Part shown: one piece after another, positions 1-7,971 of the stretch | Position numbering within the stretch: position 1 is the first letter of the stretch | How the letters are laid out: each line of letters opens with the position of its first letter | Source: JAFAXD01 sp963816775 | GTDB lineage: Bacteria; Pseudomonadota; Alphaproteobacteria; Rhizobiales; Xanthobacteraceae | Assembly: GCA_963816775.1 (NCBI GenBank) | Contig: CAWFLX010000053.1 | Coordinates: 19,932 to 83,931, forward strand | Direction of reading: 5' to 3' | Length of the DNA stretch: 64,000 nucleotides | The notes under the pieces: model-generated | What the model was told of the DNA's origin: nothing | What the model saw: only the letters and a program-made list of their open reading frames with translations | Database searches by the model: none | Position numbers and translations under genes: made by a program

Positions 1-2
1 AC

Positions 3-317
3 CCCTTTGACCCCTGGAACTGGTTTCCCTGCCACGGACTCGCGCTCGGGCATTTTGCGCTCGGGCACTATGGTGAAGCGGCCACTGCTGCCCGCAAGGC
101 AATTCACTTCAATCCGGGTTTCAGCATGTCCCACATGTTGCTTGCGGCTTCATTGGCGAAGCAGGGACAGCTAGGCGAGGCGAGGAGTGCAGCCGCCCGT
201 GTCCTGGAGTTGCAACCCTCCTATAGATTCGGCAAGCACTTTGCTGGCGTGGATTGCGCGCGACCGCTTGCCGCTTCGTTGTCCGAGGCTTTGCGCGTTG
301 CGGGGCTACCAGAATAA
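3..317 (+). CDS. C-terminal end of a TPR-repeat protein (partial)
   Basis: The reading frame is open from the left edge and stops at 317, so the gene enters from outside the window. The visible ~104 residues contain one clear tetratricopeptide-type helix pair (LGHYGEAATAARKAI, then LGEARSAAARVLEL). They end in FAGVDCARPLAASLSEALR, a tail I associate with the long alphaproteobacterial adenylate-cyclase or winged-helix/TPR signalling proteins. The TPR part would mediate protein contacts; any catalytic or DNA-binding domain would lie upstream of the window. The TPR character is seen directly. The cyclase-type assignment rests on family memory of the tail only. Confidence 0.65.
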   Translation, partial: PFDPWNWFPCHGLALGHFALGHYGEAATAARKAIHFNPGFSMSHMLLAASLAKQGQLGEARSAAARVLELQPSYRFGKHFAGVDCARPLAASLSEALRVAGLPE

Positions 318-745
318 GCGGCGGGCTCGAAGCGATCTTGGCAGAGTCTCCGCCGACGGGGGAGCCCTCGATCGCGGCGTCGTTCTTCCGAACGGAGCGG
401 GGGACCTTAACCTGCGACGGACGGTCCGCAGCGACGCCCAGCCGACCTTCATCGCTCGAATAACCTTGCGGGTTTTGCGGTGCATGAGTCTGATTATGGC
501 ACATCGCTACCAAAGCGTACGCGACGGCATCCATAACCTGTCATTCCGCGAATCCCACCAATCTGAACGCGAAATCGCGCGCCCGCGTAGTGTCATACGC
601 TTGGTGCCTGGTCCTGATCGCGCCAGAACGGCTTGGCGCAAATCCTGGCAATCTCATCATCTGGCGCCTCCCAGCATGACGTCTGCTGTGCTCTCGTACT
701 CGCCGGCTTTCTGTGCTGCGCCGATGCGCAGCTACGAAGCCTTCA
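318..745. other. Gene-poor gap of 430 bases
   Basis: No convincing gene is present; the open frames here lack recognisable motifs or ribosome binding sites. The only structure noticed is a short stretch at 531-559 around TCATTCCGCGAATCC, which recurs in another gene-poor gap at 7428-7457. Confidence 0.5.
531..559. repeat. Short dispersed direct repeat, copy 1
   Basis: The stretch starting CCATAACCT and containing TCATTCCGCGAATCC is nearly identical to 7428-7457, with one extra base in the second copy and two substitutions. Both copies lie in non-coding gaps beside broken or partial genes. It may be the relic of a mobile-element end, but nothing identifies which. Confidence 0.4.
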
Positions 746-1666
746 TCAATTGAATCGTCCCGTCTTCCGCGCTTTGAGCCGCGACACCTGCCGCCGCATC
801 AGGTCGAGCAGAAACTCAGCCGCCGGGGTGAGGGGCAGGCCGGCGCGGCGAACGATCACGATCGACGGCGCCGGGAAAATCTCCTTCAACCGGAGCGGCG
901 CCAACGACTGGGCAACCGCCGCGAACTGCGTCCACTGCACCGGCACCATCGTCAGCAGGTCGCTGTTGGCAAGCGCCACCATCAGGGTCAGCGCTGACTG
1001 GCTTTGCAGCATCAGCCGCGGCGCCGGCAGTTGATGCTGTTCGAAGAGCTCGCGCAGCTCCTCCTCCGCCTTGAACGTCACCGACGTCGTCGCCCACTCG
1101 GCATCGACCAGATCCTTGAGCGAACGCGCGCGCCCCAGCGGATGTCCGCGGCGCCCGAGCACCACGCGGGTGTTGTCGAAGAGATGCTCCTGCACGAGCT
1201 CGGCGGAGGGCGGTCGTTCATGCCGCGGGCCGACATAGAAATCGACGCTTCCCTCCTTCAGGGCGGCCTCGAGCGTCGGATACCAGCCCTCGATCAGATG
1301 CAGCTGAACCTGCGGGTAGCGCGCGCGGAACGGTTTGAGCGCCGGCGGCAGCAGCGCCACATGCGCGGCGAGCGACAGCCCGGCGACGACCTTTCCGCGC
1401 GTGCCGCCGTGCAGCTGCTCGACTTCATCGCGGGCGCGCCGCACTTCGCTGAGCACCGCGCTCGCCCGGCGCACGAACGCCTCGCCCATCGGAGTGAGGA
1501 TCATGCCGCGCGCGCGCCGCTCGAACAGCGGCACGCCGAGCTCGCGCTCGAGCTCGTGGATGCTGCGCGTGAGCGCGGGCTGTGCGAGCGAGAGATGCCG
1601 TGCGGCCGCGCGCAGACTGCCGCGCTCGGCAATCGCCACCACATCGCGCATCTGGCTGAATTTCAT
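746..1666 (-). CDS. LysR-family transcriptional regulator
   Basis: This 306-residue protein has the usual LysR length. An N-terminal winged helix-turn-helix (about residues 1-60: VVAIAERGSLRAAARHLSLA, then LERELGVPLFERRARG) is followed by a periplasmic-binding-protein-like effector domain. I chose the ATG at 1666 because the helix-turn-helix begins right after it; the frame runs open a further 38 codons with no family match. The gene is transcribed divergently from the flavin monooxygenase at 1807, the classic LysR arrangement, so it probably activates that gene and the MFS carrier in response to an aromatic effector. A palindrome at 1744-1759 in the shared intergenic region is the likely binding site. 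The effector is unknown. Confidence 0.9.
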   Translation of the reverse strand: MKFSQMRDVVAIAERGSLRAAARHLSLAQPALTRSIHELERELGVPLFERRARGMILTPMGEAFVRRASAVLSEVRRARDEVEQLHGGTRGKVVAGLSLAAHVALLPPALKPFRARYPQVQLHLIEGWYPTLEAALKEGSVDFYVGPRHERPPSAELVQEHLFDNTRVVLGRRGHPLGRARSLKDLVDAEWATTSVTFKAEEELRELFEQHQLPAPRLMLQSQSALTLMVALANSDLLTMVPVQWTQFAAVAQSLAPLRLKEIFPAPSIVIVRRAGLPLTPAAEFLLDLMRRQVSRLKARKTGRFN

Positions 1667-1743
1667 GGGTTGGCACCGATAGCATGGCGGTATCGCTCGG
1701 ATAATTTTGACATCTTTCCGCGATCTCGGTCGAGGGCTATTGC

Positions 1744-1759
1744 ATTGATCAAGATCAAT
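1744..1759. promoter_or_regulatory. Palindrome in LysR/monooxygenase divergent promoter
   Basis: ATTGATC-AA-GATCAAT is a perfect 7-base inverted repeat separated by two bases, in the 140-base gap between the divergent LysR gene and the monooxygenase, about 50 bases upstream of the latter's ATG. LysR proteins bind T-N11-A type dyads in this position. The site is seen; its use is inferred. Confidence 0.5.
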
Positions 1760-1806
1760 TCTTGAGGGAATGCCGGCCACGGGAGGCCCGTGCCGGGGGC
1801 GAATCT

Positions 1807-3492
1807 ATGGTCAACTCCGAGCCCATCCAGACCGACGTGCTCATCGTCGGTGCCGGCCCCGTGGGGCTGTCGGTCGCCATCGAACTCGGCCTGCGCGGCA
1901 TTGCCGTCACGCTGGTCGAGCAGCGGTTGCGCACCGGCGCGCAGCCGCGCGCGAAAACCACCAACGCGCGTTCGATGCAGCACCTGAGGCGCTGGGGCGT
2001 TGCCGATGCGCTGCGCGCCGCCGCGCCGCTGCCCTACGACTACCCGACTGACATCGTGTTTTCGACCACACTGTTCGGGCGCACGCTCGCCGTGATCGAG
2101 AACGCGTTCGAGGGCGCCAAGCGCCGCGATCCGCGCTTTCCCGAGCCCGCGCAGTGGGTGCCGCAGTATACGGTCGAGAAAATTTTGCACGAGCGGATCG
2201 CGCAACTGCCTTCGGTGCGCGTGATCGCCGGCGCCGCACTCGAGACCTTCACGCAGTCCGCGCACACCGTCACGGCGACGGTCCACGAGCTTGCGACCGG
2301 CGCGGAGCGAACCATTGCGGCCCAGTATCTCGTTGGCGCCGACGGTGCACGCAGCCGCGTCCGCGAGGTGATGGGCACCAAGATGACCGGCGATCACGCC
2401 TTTGCGCTCAACTACAACCTGATCGTCAAAATCCCGGAGCTTGGGCAACATCCGCCGGCCCGCCGCGCCATCATGTACTGGACCGTCAACCCGCGGGCGC
2501 CGGGTGTGCTTAGCCCCCTGGATGGCGGCGGCGTGTGGGCGTTTGGAATTCTGCTGCCGCCCGGAGGCAAGGAAATCTCCGATCAGGAGCTTGTCGAACG
2601 CCTGTGCGCCACCATCGGCCGCCCGATGCAGGTCGAGATCCTCGAGCGCGACCTCTGGGCCGCGCACCGCCTGATCGCCGACCGCTACCGTGACGCCCGC
2701 GTGTTTCTCGCCGGCGATGCCTGCCATCTGCATCCACCCTACGGCGGGTTCGGCATGAACCTCGGCGTCGCCGACGGCGTCGATCTCGGCTGGAAGCTTG
2801 CCGCCGTGTTGCAGGGCTGGGGCGGCGATCGGCTGCTCGCGTCCTACGAGGAGGAACGCCGCGCCGTGCACGAGCGCACGATCGAAGCAGCGATTGTGAA
2901 CTACCGCACGCTCAGCGATCACCTGGTGCGTGAAGATCTCGACGAGGATACCCCGGAAGGCGAGCGCGCGCGCGAAGACGTCCGGGCCGCGATCCTTGCG
3001 GCCAAGACGCGCGAGTTCAAGTCGCTCGGCGTCGTGCTCGGATCCAACTACGAGAACTCGTCGATCATCGTCGCGGACGGCACGCCCGCGCCGGCAGCCC
3101 AGCACATGGAGTTTGAGCCGTCCGCGCGCCCCGGCTGCCTCGCCCCGCACGCCTGGCTCGCGGACGGATCCTCGCTCTACGATCAGTTCGGCCTCGGTTT
3201 GAGCCTGCTGGTGCTGGCTGACTCCGGCCAGTCCGCCGCCCGCGCCATCGCCGACGCCGCGGAGGCCGCACACGTGCCGCTTACGGTTCTCGACTTGCGC
3301 GCCGCCGGCCTCGAAAAACTTTATGAAGCGCCACTCGCGTTGATCCGTCCCGACCAGCACGTGGCGTGGCGCGGCGCTACGGCAGACGCCGCCGCATTGA
3401 TCGATACGGTTCGGGGAGTCGACACAAAAATAACGGCCAGGAGGACGCCATGGGAGACACGAACGGCAACGTCATCAGCGTCAACAGCGTGA
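1807..3492 (+). CDS. FAD-dependent aromatic-ring monooxygenase (MhpA/PheA-like class A flavoprotein)
   Basis: The protein is about 561 residues from the ATG at 1807. Seen in order: the FAD dinucleotide motif VLIVGAGPVGLSV at residues 11-23; the DG motif in YLVGADGARSRVRE near residue 180; and the GD motif in VFLAGDACHLHPPYGGFGMN near residue 300. A thioredoxin-like C-terminal domain follows, as in phenol and 3-(3-hydroxyphenyl)propionate hydroxylases. It probably uses NAD(P)H and O2 to hydroxylate a phenolic ring in the cytosol; the substrate is unknown. The last ~25 residues, after DTVRG, look unlike the family and overlap the start of the MFS gene by 43 bases, so the original stop may have been lost. 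Control is probably by the divergent LysR protein. Confidence 0.88.
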   Translation: MVNSEPIQTDVLIVGAGPVGLSVAIELGLRGIAVTLVEQRLRTGAQPRAKTTNARSMQHLRRWGVADALRAAAPLPYDYPTDIVFSTTLFGRTLAVIENAFEGAKRRDPRFPEPAQWVPQYTVEKILHERIAQLPSVRVIAGAALETFTQSAHTVTATVHELATGAERTIAAQYLVGADGARSRVREVMGTKMTGDHAFALNYNLIVKIPELGQHPPARRAIMYWTVNPRAPGVLSPLDGGGVWAFGILLPPGGKEISDQELVERLCATIGRPMQVEILERDLWAAHRLIADRYRDARVFLAGDACHLHPPYGGFGMNLGVADGVDLGWKLAAVLQGWGGDRLLASYEEERRAVHERTIEAAIVNYRTLSDHLVREDLDEDTPEGERAREDVRAAILAAKTREFKSLGVVLGSNYENSSIIVADGTPAPAAQHMEFEPSARPGCLAPHAWLADGSSLYDQFGLGLSLLVLADSGQSAARAIADAAEAAHVPLTVLDLRAAGLEKLYEAPLALIRPDQHVAWRGATADAAALIDTVRGVDTKITARRTPWETRTATSSASTA

Positions 3493-4814
3493 TCGACGAC
3501 GGGCCGATCCGCCCGTTCCAGGTGTTTGCGATTGCCTTGTGTGCCCTGGTCGCGTTCCTCGACGGCGCCGACACGCAATCGATCGCCGTTGCGGCGCCGA
3601 TCATTGCCGACAACCTAAAACTCTCGCGCGCCGCGCTCGGGCCGTTGTTCTCCGCCGCGCTGCTCGGCGCGGCGATCGGCGCGCTGACGTTCGGTCCGCT
3701 CGGCGACCGGTTCGGCCGCAAGCGCATGCTGGTGTTGGCGACCGTCATCTTCGGCGTCTTCACCCTGGCGACGGCGCTTCCGGTGTCCTACGAAGGGTTG
3801 CTGGCTATTCGCTTCGCGGCCGGCCTCGGGCTCGGCGGCGCGACGCCGTGCTTTCTCGCGCTGGCGTCGGAATTTTCTCCGGGCCGCCGCCGCGCCATGG
3901 TGGCGAGCCTGATCTGGGCCGCGTTCCCGCTCGGCGGAACCGCCGGCGGCTTTGCCAATTCCTACATTCTCACCAACTTCGGCTGGCAAGCGATCTTCTG
4001 GGTCGGCGGCGTTCTGCCGCTCATCATCGCCGCGGCGTTGCTGATCTGGCTCCCCGAGTCGCTCCGCTTCCTGATCGCGACGCGGCAGGATCCGCGGCGC
4101 GTGGCCGCGATCGTACGCAGAATTGATCCGAGCCTGCCGGTCGCCGTGCTCTTTGTCTCCGACGAGGAACGCCTCGACGGCGCGCCGCTCAAGCGCCTGT
4201 TTGCCGACGGCCGGGCGACCCAAACGGTCCTGCTGTGGGTTCCCTTCTTCATGGCGTTCGGAACGCTCGCCCTCACGGTGGTCTGGACCCCGCTGCTGCT
4301 GCGCGACAACGGCATTGCGCCCGCCCAGGCCTCGATCGTGATCGGGATACACTTCCTCGGCGCGCTGATCGGGATGGGGAGCGCGGGCCGGCTGATGGAG
4401 CGGTTTGGCACCGTTCCCATTCTGTGTCCCGCGCTGTTCCTTGGCGCGATTGTCACCGCGATGCTCGGCTATGCGGCGACCTCGATGGCATCGATGTCGG
4501 CCGCGCTGTTCCTGATTGGATTGTTTGTCGGCATGGGCGCCTCGGGCGCAATTGCGCTTGCCGCCCTCACCTACCCGACTGCCATCCGGTCATCCGGCAT
4601 CGGCTGGGCGATGGGCATGGGCCGCTTCGGCCAGGTGCTCGCCCCGCTGCTGGCGAGCGCGCTGATCGCGGCGAGCTGGAGCAACATCCAGTTGTTCCTC
4701 GTGATCGGGCTGGCGCCGGCCTTTGGCGGGCTCGCAATTCTGGCGCTGCGGGCGAGCGGCGAGATCGCGCGCCCGCCGCAGGCAACGGCGATCAGTCCGT
4801 CTGCGACGCGATGA
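3450..4814 (+). CDS. MFS transporter, aromatic acid:H+ symporter-like
   Basis: This 454-residue inner-membrane carrier has about 12 hydrophobic segments. The cytoplasmic loop signature between helices 2 and 3, GPLGDRFGRKR, is intact, and the first helix carries FLDGADTQSIAVAAP, the D-G-x-D type pattern of the aromatic acid symporters PcaK and BenK. I chose the ATG at 3450 because AGGAGG lies seven bases upstream; longer versions begin inside the monooxygenase. The gene overlaps the monooxygenase by 43 bases, so the two are probably co-transcribed. It most likely imports the aromatic acid that the monooxygenase attacks. The exact substrate cannot be read from sequence. Confidence 0.85.
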   Translation: MGDTNGNVISVNSVIDDGPIRPFQVFAIALCALVAFLDGADTQSIAVAAPIIADNLKLSRAALGPLFSAALLGAAIGALTFGPLGDRFGRKRMLVLATVIFGVFTLATALPVSYEGLLAIRFAAGLGLGGATPCFLALASEFSPGRRRAMVASLIWAAFPLGGTAGGFANSYILTNFGWQAIFWVGGVLPLIIAAALLIWLPESLRFLIATRQDPRRVAAIVRRIDPSLPVAVLFVSDEERLDGAPLKRLFADGRATQTVLLWVPFFMAFGTLALTVVWTPLLLRDNGIAPAQASIVIGIHFLGALIGMGSAGRLMERFGTVPILCPALFLGAIVTAMLGYAATSMASMSAALFLIGLFVGMGASGAIALAALTYPTAIRSSGIGWAMGMGRFGQVLAPLLASALIAASWSNIQLFLVIGLAPAFGGLAILALRASGEIARPPQATAISPSATR

Positions 4815-4829
4815 CAGCGAGGTGTGCTT

Positions 4830-4974
4830 GTGGCCATCCTTCGAGATGCTCGGCCTTCGGCCCCGCTCCTCAGGATGAGGGCGGAGTTTGTGGGCGGCGC
4901 CGCGAGCCGCGTAACACACTCAGCCCTCATTCTGAGGAGCGTCGCTCAGCGACGCGTCTCGAAGAATGGCCACA
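4830..4974. repeat. Inverted pair of Rhizobiales-type palindromic repeats
   Basis: Two ~54-base units face each other. The left unit (4831-4884) runs from TGGCCATCCTTCGAGA through TCCTCAGGATGAGG; the right unit (4921-4973) runs from CCTCATTCTGAGGAG to TCGAAGAATGGCCA. Each unit can form its own hairpin and the outer ends GTGGCCA/TGGCCAC also pair. The same family occurs at 55283-55408. Such elements are scattered through intergenic DNA of Bradyrhizobium-like genomes and may act as transcript ends or processing sites. Confidence 0.75.
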
Positions 4975-5012
4975 AGCGCGTTGAAGCATGACCCCCAAGG
5001 AAGGACCCGCCC

Positions 5013-6212
5013 ATGATACGCAGCACGGACCGGATCATCACCACCCACGCCGGCAGCCTGTCGCGGCCCGAGCGGCTGTGGCGGGCCTGGGCCAGTCTGG
5101 CGACCGGTCCCGCGCATGAGAAGGAACTGGATGCGCTGCTGAAAAGCTCCGTCGCGGACGTCGTGCGCGCGCAGCTCGACGCCGGCGTTGACGTCGTCAA
5201 CGATGGCGAGTTCGGCAAGCCGATGCGCTCCGCGTCCGATCTTGCGGCCTGGGGCGTCTACATTTTCGACCGGATCAGCGGTTTCGGCCCGGCGCCGCGC
5301 GAGGCGGTGGCGCCCGAGCGCGTCGCCGCCGGCGCGCCGATGCGCGTCGTCATGCGCCCGCTCGAGCAGCACAAGTTCGTGGAGTTCTACGCCGAGGCCG
5401 CCGAGGCCATGCGCCGGGTGGTGCGGCCGGCCTGCATCGCGCCGATCAAATACACCGGCGAGCACGCGCTCAACCGCGACCTCGCCAACCTGAAGGCGGC
5501 CGCGAGCGCGGCGGGCGTGAAGGAAGCATTCGTCACCTCGATCGCGGTCGGCAGCCTCGAAATGTTCTGCCGTGGCCAGAACGCCGTTTACCCGAACCCG
5601 GAGGCATTCCTGGAGGGCATCGCCAATGCGCTCGCGGTCGAATATCGCGCGATCGTCGACGCCGGCTTCCTGCTCCAGCTCGACGATCCCGGCCTGCCCG
5701 ACACTTGGGACATGCTCGATCCGCCGCCGAGCGTCGAGGACTATCGCCGCTATGCGGCGCTTCGCATCGAAGCGTTGAACCACGCGCTCAAGGGCATTCC
5801 GGAAGATCGCGTGCGCTATCACATCTGCTGGGGCAGCTGGCACGGCCCGCACACCGCCGATCTTCCGCTGCGCGACATCGTCGAGGTCATGCTGCGGGTG
5901 AACGCGCAGGCCTTTTCGGTCGAAGCCGGCAACGTGCGCCACGAGCATGAATACAAGGTCTGGCGCGACGTGAAATTGCCCGCCGGCAAGATTCTGATTC
6001 CCGGTGTCGTCAGCCACGCCACCAACCTCGTCGAGCATCCCGAAGTGGTGGCCGACCGGCTGTTGGACTATGCGCAGATTGTCGGGCGCGAGAACGTCAT
6101 CGCCGGCACCGACTGCGGGCTTGGCGGGCGCGTGCATCCGCAGCTCGCGGAGGCGAAGCTCGCGGCGCTGGTGGCCGGGGCGAAGCTGGCGAGCCTGGAG
6201 CTGTGGGGCTGA
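5013..6212 (+). CDS. MetE-like (cobalamin-independent methionine synthase II family) methyltransferase
   Basis: The 399-residue protein matches the catalytic barrel of MetE/UROD-like methyltransferases: it opens with TTHAGSLSRPERLW and contains YHICWGSWHGPH near residue 270 and GTDCGLGGRVHP near residue 370. The His of the first motif and the Cys of the second are the expected zinc ligands that activate a thiol acceptor. Full MetE is about twice as long and has an N-terminal duplicate barrel, absent here, so this is the short type often found in aromatic or sulfonate clusters. Between an aromatic carrier and an FAH hydrolase it may move a methyl group released by O-demethylation, possibly onto a thiol. 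The acceptor is unknown. Confidence 0.8.
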   Translation: MIRSTDRIITTHAGSLSRPERLWRAWASLATGPAHEKELDALLKSSVADVVRAQLDAGVDVVNDGEFGKPMRSASDLAAWGVYIFDRISGFGPAPREAVAPERVAAGAPMRVVMRPLEQHKFVEFYAEAAEAMRRVVRPACIAPIKYTGEHALNRDLANLKAAASAAGVKEAFVTSIAVGSLEMFCRGQNAVYPNPEAFLEGIANALAVEYRAIVDAGFLLQLDDPGLPDTWDMLDPPPSVEDYRRYAALRIEALNHALKGIPEDRVRYHICWGSWHGPHTADLPLRDIVEVMLRVNAQAFSVEAGNVRHEHEYKVWRDVKLPAGKILIPGVVSHATNLVEHPEVVADRLLDYAQIVGRENVIAGTDCGLGGRVHPQLAEAKLAALVAGAKLASLELWG

Positions 6213-6235
6213 GGCGCATTGATCCGGAGCGTTGA

Positions 6236-7161
6236 ATGTCTGGCTATCACATCGTCAGTTATCTGGGCGCGTCGGGCCCTCGCGCCGGCATTGCGGTTGA
6301 CGAGAGCGTTCTTGACGTCGCGTCGCTGACAGAAAGACCGGGCTATACGAGCGTCCTCGACGTGCTCAACGATTGGGGCAAGGCCAAGAACGCGATCGCG
6401 GGCGCGATGTCCAAAACCCGCGGCACGCCCGCACAGCGTCTGTCCAACGCTGAGCTGGTGACGCCTGTACTATATCCGTCCTCCATATGTTGCGCCGGCG
6501 CCAACTACTCCGACCATCAGCAAGAGATGGAGCGCCTTCAGAAGAACCTGCCGCACGAACCGGATCCCCACACTTTGGGATTGAGCCCTTGGCACTTTCT
6601 GAAAGCGTCAAGATCGATCACCGGCCCCAACGCCGCAATCAAAGCGCCGTCGTATTCCAAGATGTTGGATTGGGAGGCTGAGCTGGTCGCGGTCATTGGA
6701 AAAACCGCGAAGGACGTCCCGGTCGAACACGCGCTGGAGCATGTGGCTGGCTACACGATCGCGAACGATCTCTCCGCGCGCGACGCGATGAAACGTCCTG
6801 GCGTATCGAGCTCGTCTCCATTTCAATTCGATTGGATTGCGCAGAAATGCTTCGATCAGGCCTGTCCCCTGGACCGTGGATTACGCCGGCCGAACAGGTC
6901 GGCGATCCGCAGGCGCTCGGGATCAAGCTTTGGGTCAACGACGTCCTCAAACAGGACTCGCACACCAGTCGGATGATCTTCAGCACGGCTGAGCAGGTGT
7001 CGCATCTCTCGACGCGCATGACCCTCTATCCAGGCGACCTGATCCTGACCGGAACGACGTCAGGAGTCGGCATCGCACGCGGAGAATCTCTCAAGGCCGG
7101 CGACGTCGTGAAAGTTTGGGTCGAAAACATTGGGACGCTGGTGAATGAGATGCGGGCATAG
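6236..7161 (+). pseudogene. Fumarylacetoacetate-hydrolase-family gene with a single-base frameshift
   Basis: The N-terminal ~212 residues (to about 6872) and the C-terminal ~100 residues lie in different frames. At 6871-6872 the sequence reads CCCTGGACCGTGG. Adding one G restores the family continuation CPLGPWITPAEQVG and joins the halves without loss of residues. The restored protein (~308 residues) has the FAH metal-site context DWEAELVAVIG and ends in TGTTSGVGIARGE. FAH-family enzymes cleave C-C bonds of acylpyruvates or decarboxylate ring-cleavage products. Either the gene is recently dead or one base of a GGG run was missed in sequencing. It lies 23 bases after the MetE-like gene, so they are probably one transcript. 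Confidence 0.8.
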
Positions 7162-7198
7162 CTGCCAGTCACGCCCGCCGGTGGATCGGGAGGAGCTC

Positions 7199-7396
7199 AT
7201 GTTCGCTGTCGTCGCGCGGATCGCGTTGACCTGCGCAGCCCTGCTTGCGGCAAGCGTTAGCCTGTCAGCGCAAACGTTTCCGGCAAAATTCGTCAGGATC
7301 GTCATCGCATCGCAGCCAGGCGGCGTGCAGGACCAGTTGTCGCGTCACCAGCCGTCGGCGACGACCACCGCCGCCGTCACAAGCGCGGAGGCGTGA
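7199..7396 (+). pseudogene. N-terminal stump of a Bug-type (TctC) binding protein
   Basis: An ATG with an AGGAG six bases upstream opens a signal peptide (IALTCAALLAASVSLSAQ) followed by FPAKFVRIVIASQPGGVQDQ. This is the mature start of tripartite tricarboxylate transporter binding proteins. After about 50 codons the match ends abruptly and the frame stops at 7396. A typical Bug protein has ~320 residues. A C-terminal piece of the same family lies on the opposite strand at 7590-7860, so the two may be halves of one gene split by an inversion. Confidence 0.65.
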
Positions 7397-7589
7397 TTGG
7401 CAGTGCTGACCTCCCCTACCCCCAGTTCCATAACCTTTTCATTCCGCGAATCCGACCTGGTTCAAGCATCAACGTTTTTTCTAGTCGCTCTTGGTACGTA
7501 AATGGGCGTCGGAGCGGCTGTTGCACGGATGCGATGAGAAGTCTATCCCGGGCCGGCAGGTTCCAGCGGATAGTTCGTCGGTTCGAAAG
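7397..7589. other. Degenerate gap between the two Bug fragments
   Basis: No gene was recognised. The second copy of the short dispersed repeat lies at 7428-7457. The rest shows no coding or structural signal that I can support. Confidence 0.4.
7428..7457. repeat. Short dispersed direct repeat, copy 2
   Basis: Same motif as 531-559 (CCATAACCT followed by TCATTCCGCGAATCC), with one inserted T. It lies inside the scrambled stretch between two fragments of Bug-type genes, which suggests it marks old rearrangement or insertion points. Confidence 0.4.
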
Positions 7590-7860
7590 TCACTCCGCCC
7601 TGATGTTGGCCGCCCGGATCACTTTGCCCCATTTCTCAGTCTCATCGACGATGAGCTTCGCAAACTCGGAAGTCGTGAGTGAGAGAGGCGTGTCGCCAAG
7701 CTCGGCGATCCGCAGCAACATCGTCGAAATCTGTGAGCGCGGCGTTGATTTCCCGGTTTAGCGTGTTGATGATTTCGATGGAAGTGCCGCGCGGCGCGGC
7801 AAGTCCAACGTAGATTCTCGCATCATATGTCGGCAGGAATTCGGCCATTGCCGCTGACGG
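7590..7860 (-). pseudogene. C-terminal fragment of a Bug-type (TctC) binding protein, frameshifted
   Basis: Read on the minus strand, the upstream part gives AEFLPTYDARIYVGLAAP, then IIEIINTLNREINAALTD-like sequence. After a frame change near 7730 it continues IAELGDTPLSLTTSEFAK and ends EKWGKVIRAANI. These are the hallmark last ~90 residues of Bug binding proteins. There is no start codon or N-terminal lobe, and the frame change prevents translation as one piece. It faces the N-terminal stump at 7199-7396. Confidence 0.7.
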
Positions 7861-7971
7861 CAATTGCGCCGCCGCAAGTCTGCCTTCCTGGGAGGAAGGG
7901 TACCGTAGATCGTCCTGCTCACAAGCACAGGAAAGCCGGGCTCAATTTGAATGATCCCTGGTGCCGGCGCG

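Noticed and set aside
1663..3360. A 565-codon open frame on the minus strand
   Set aside because: It is antisense to the flavin monooxygenase, has His/Gly/Arg-rich composition typical of GC-rich shadow frames and no domain pattern.
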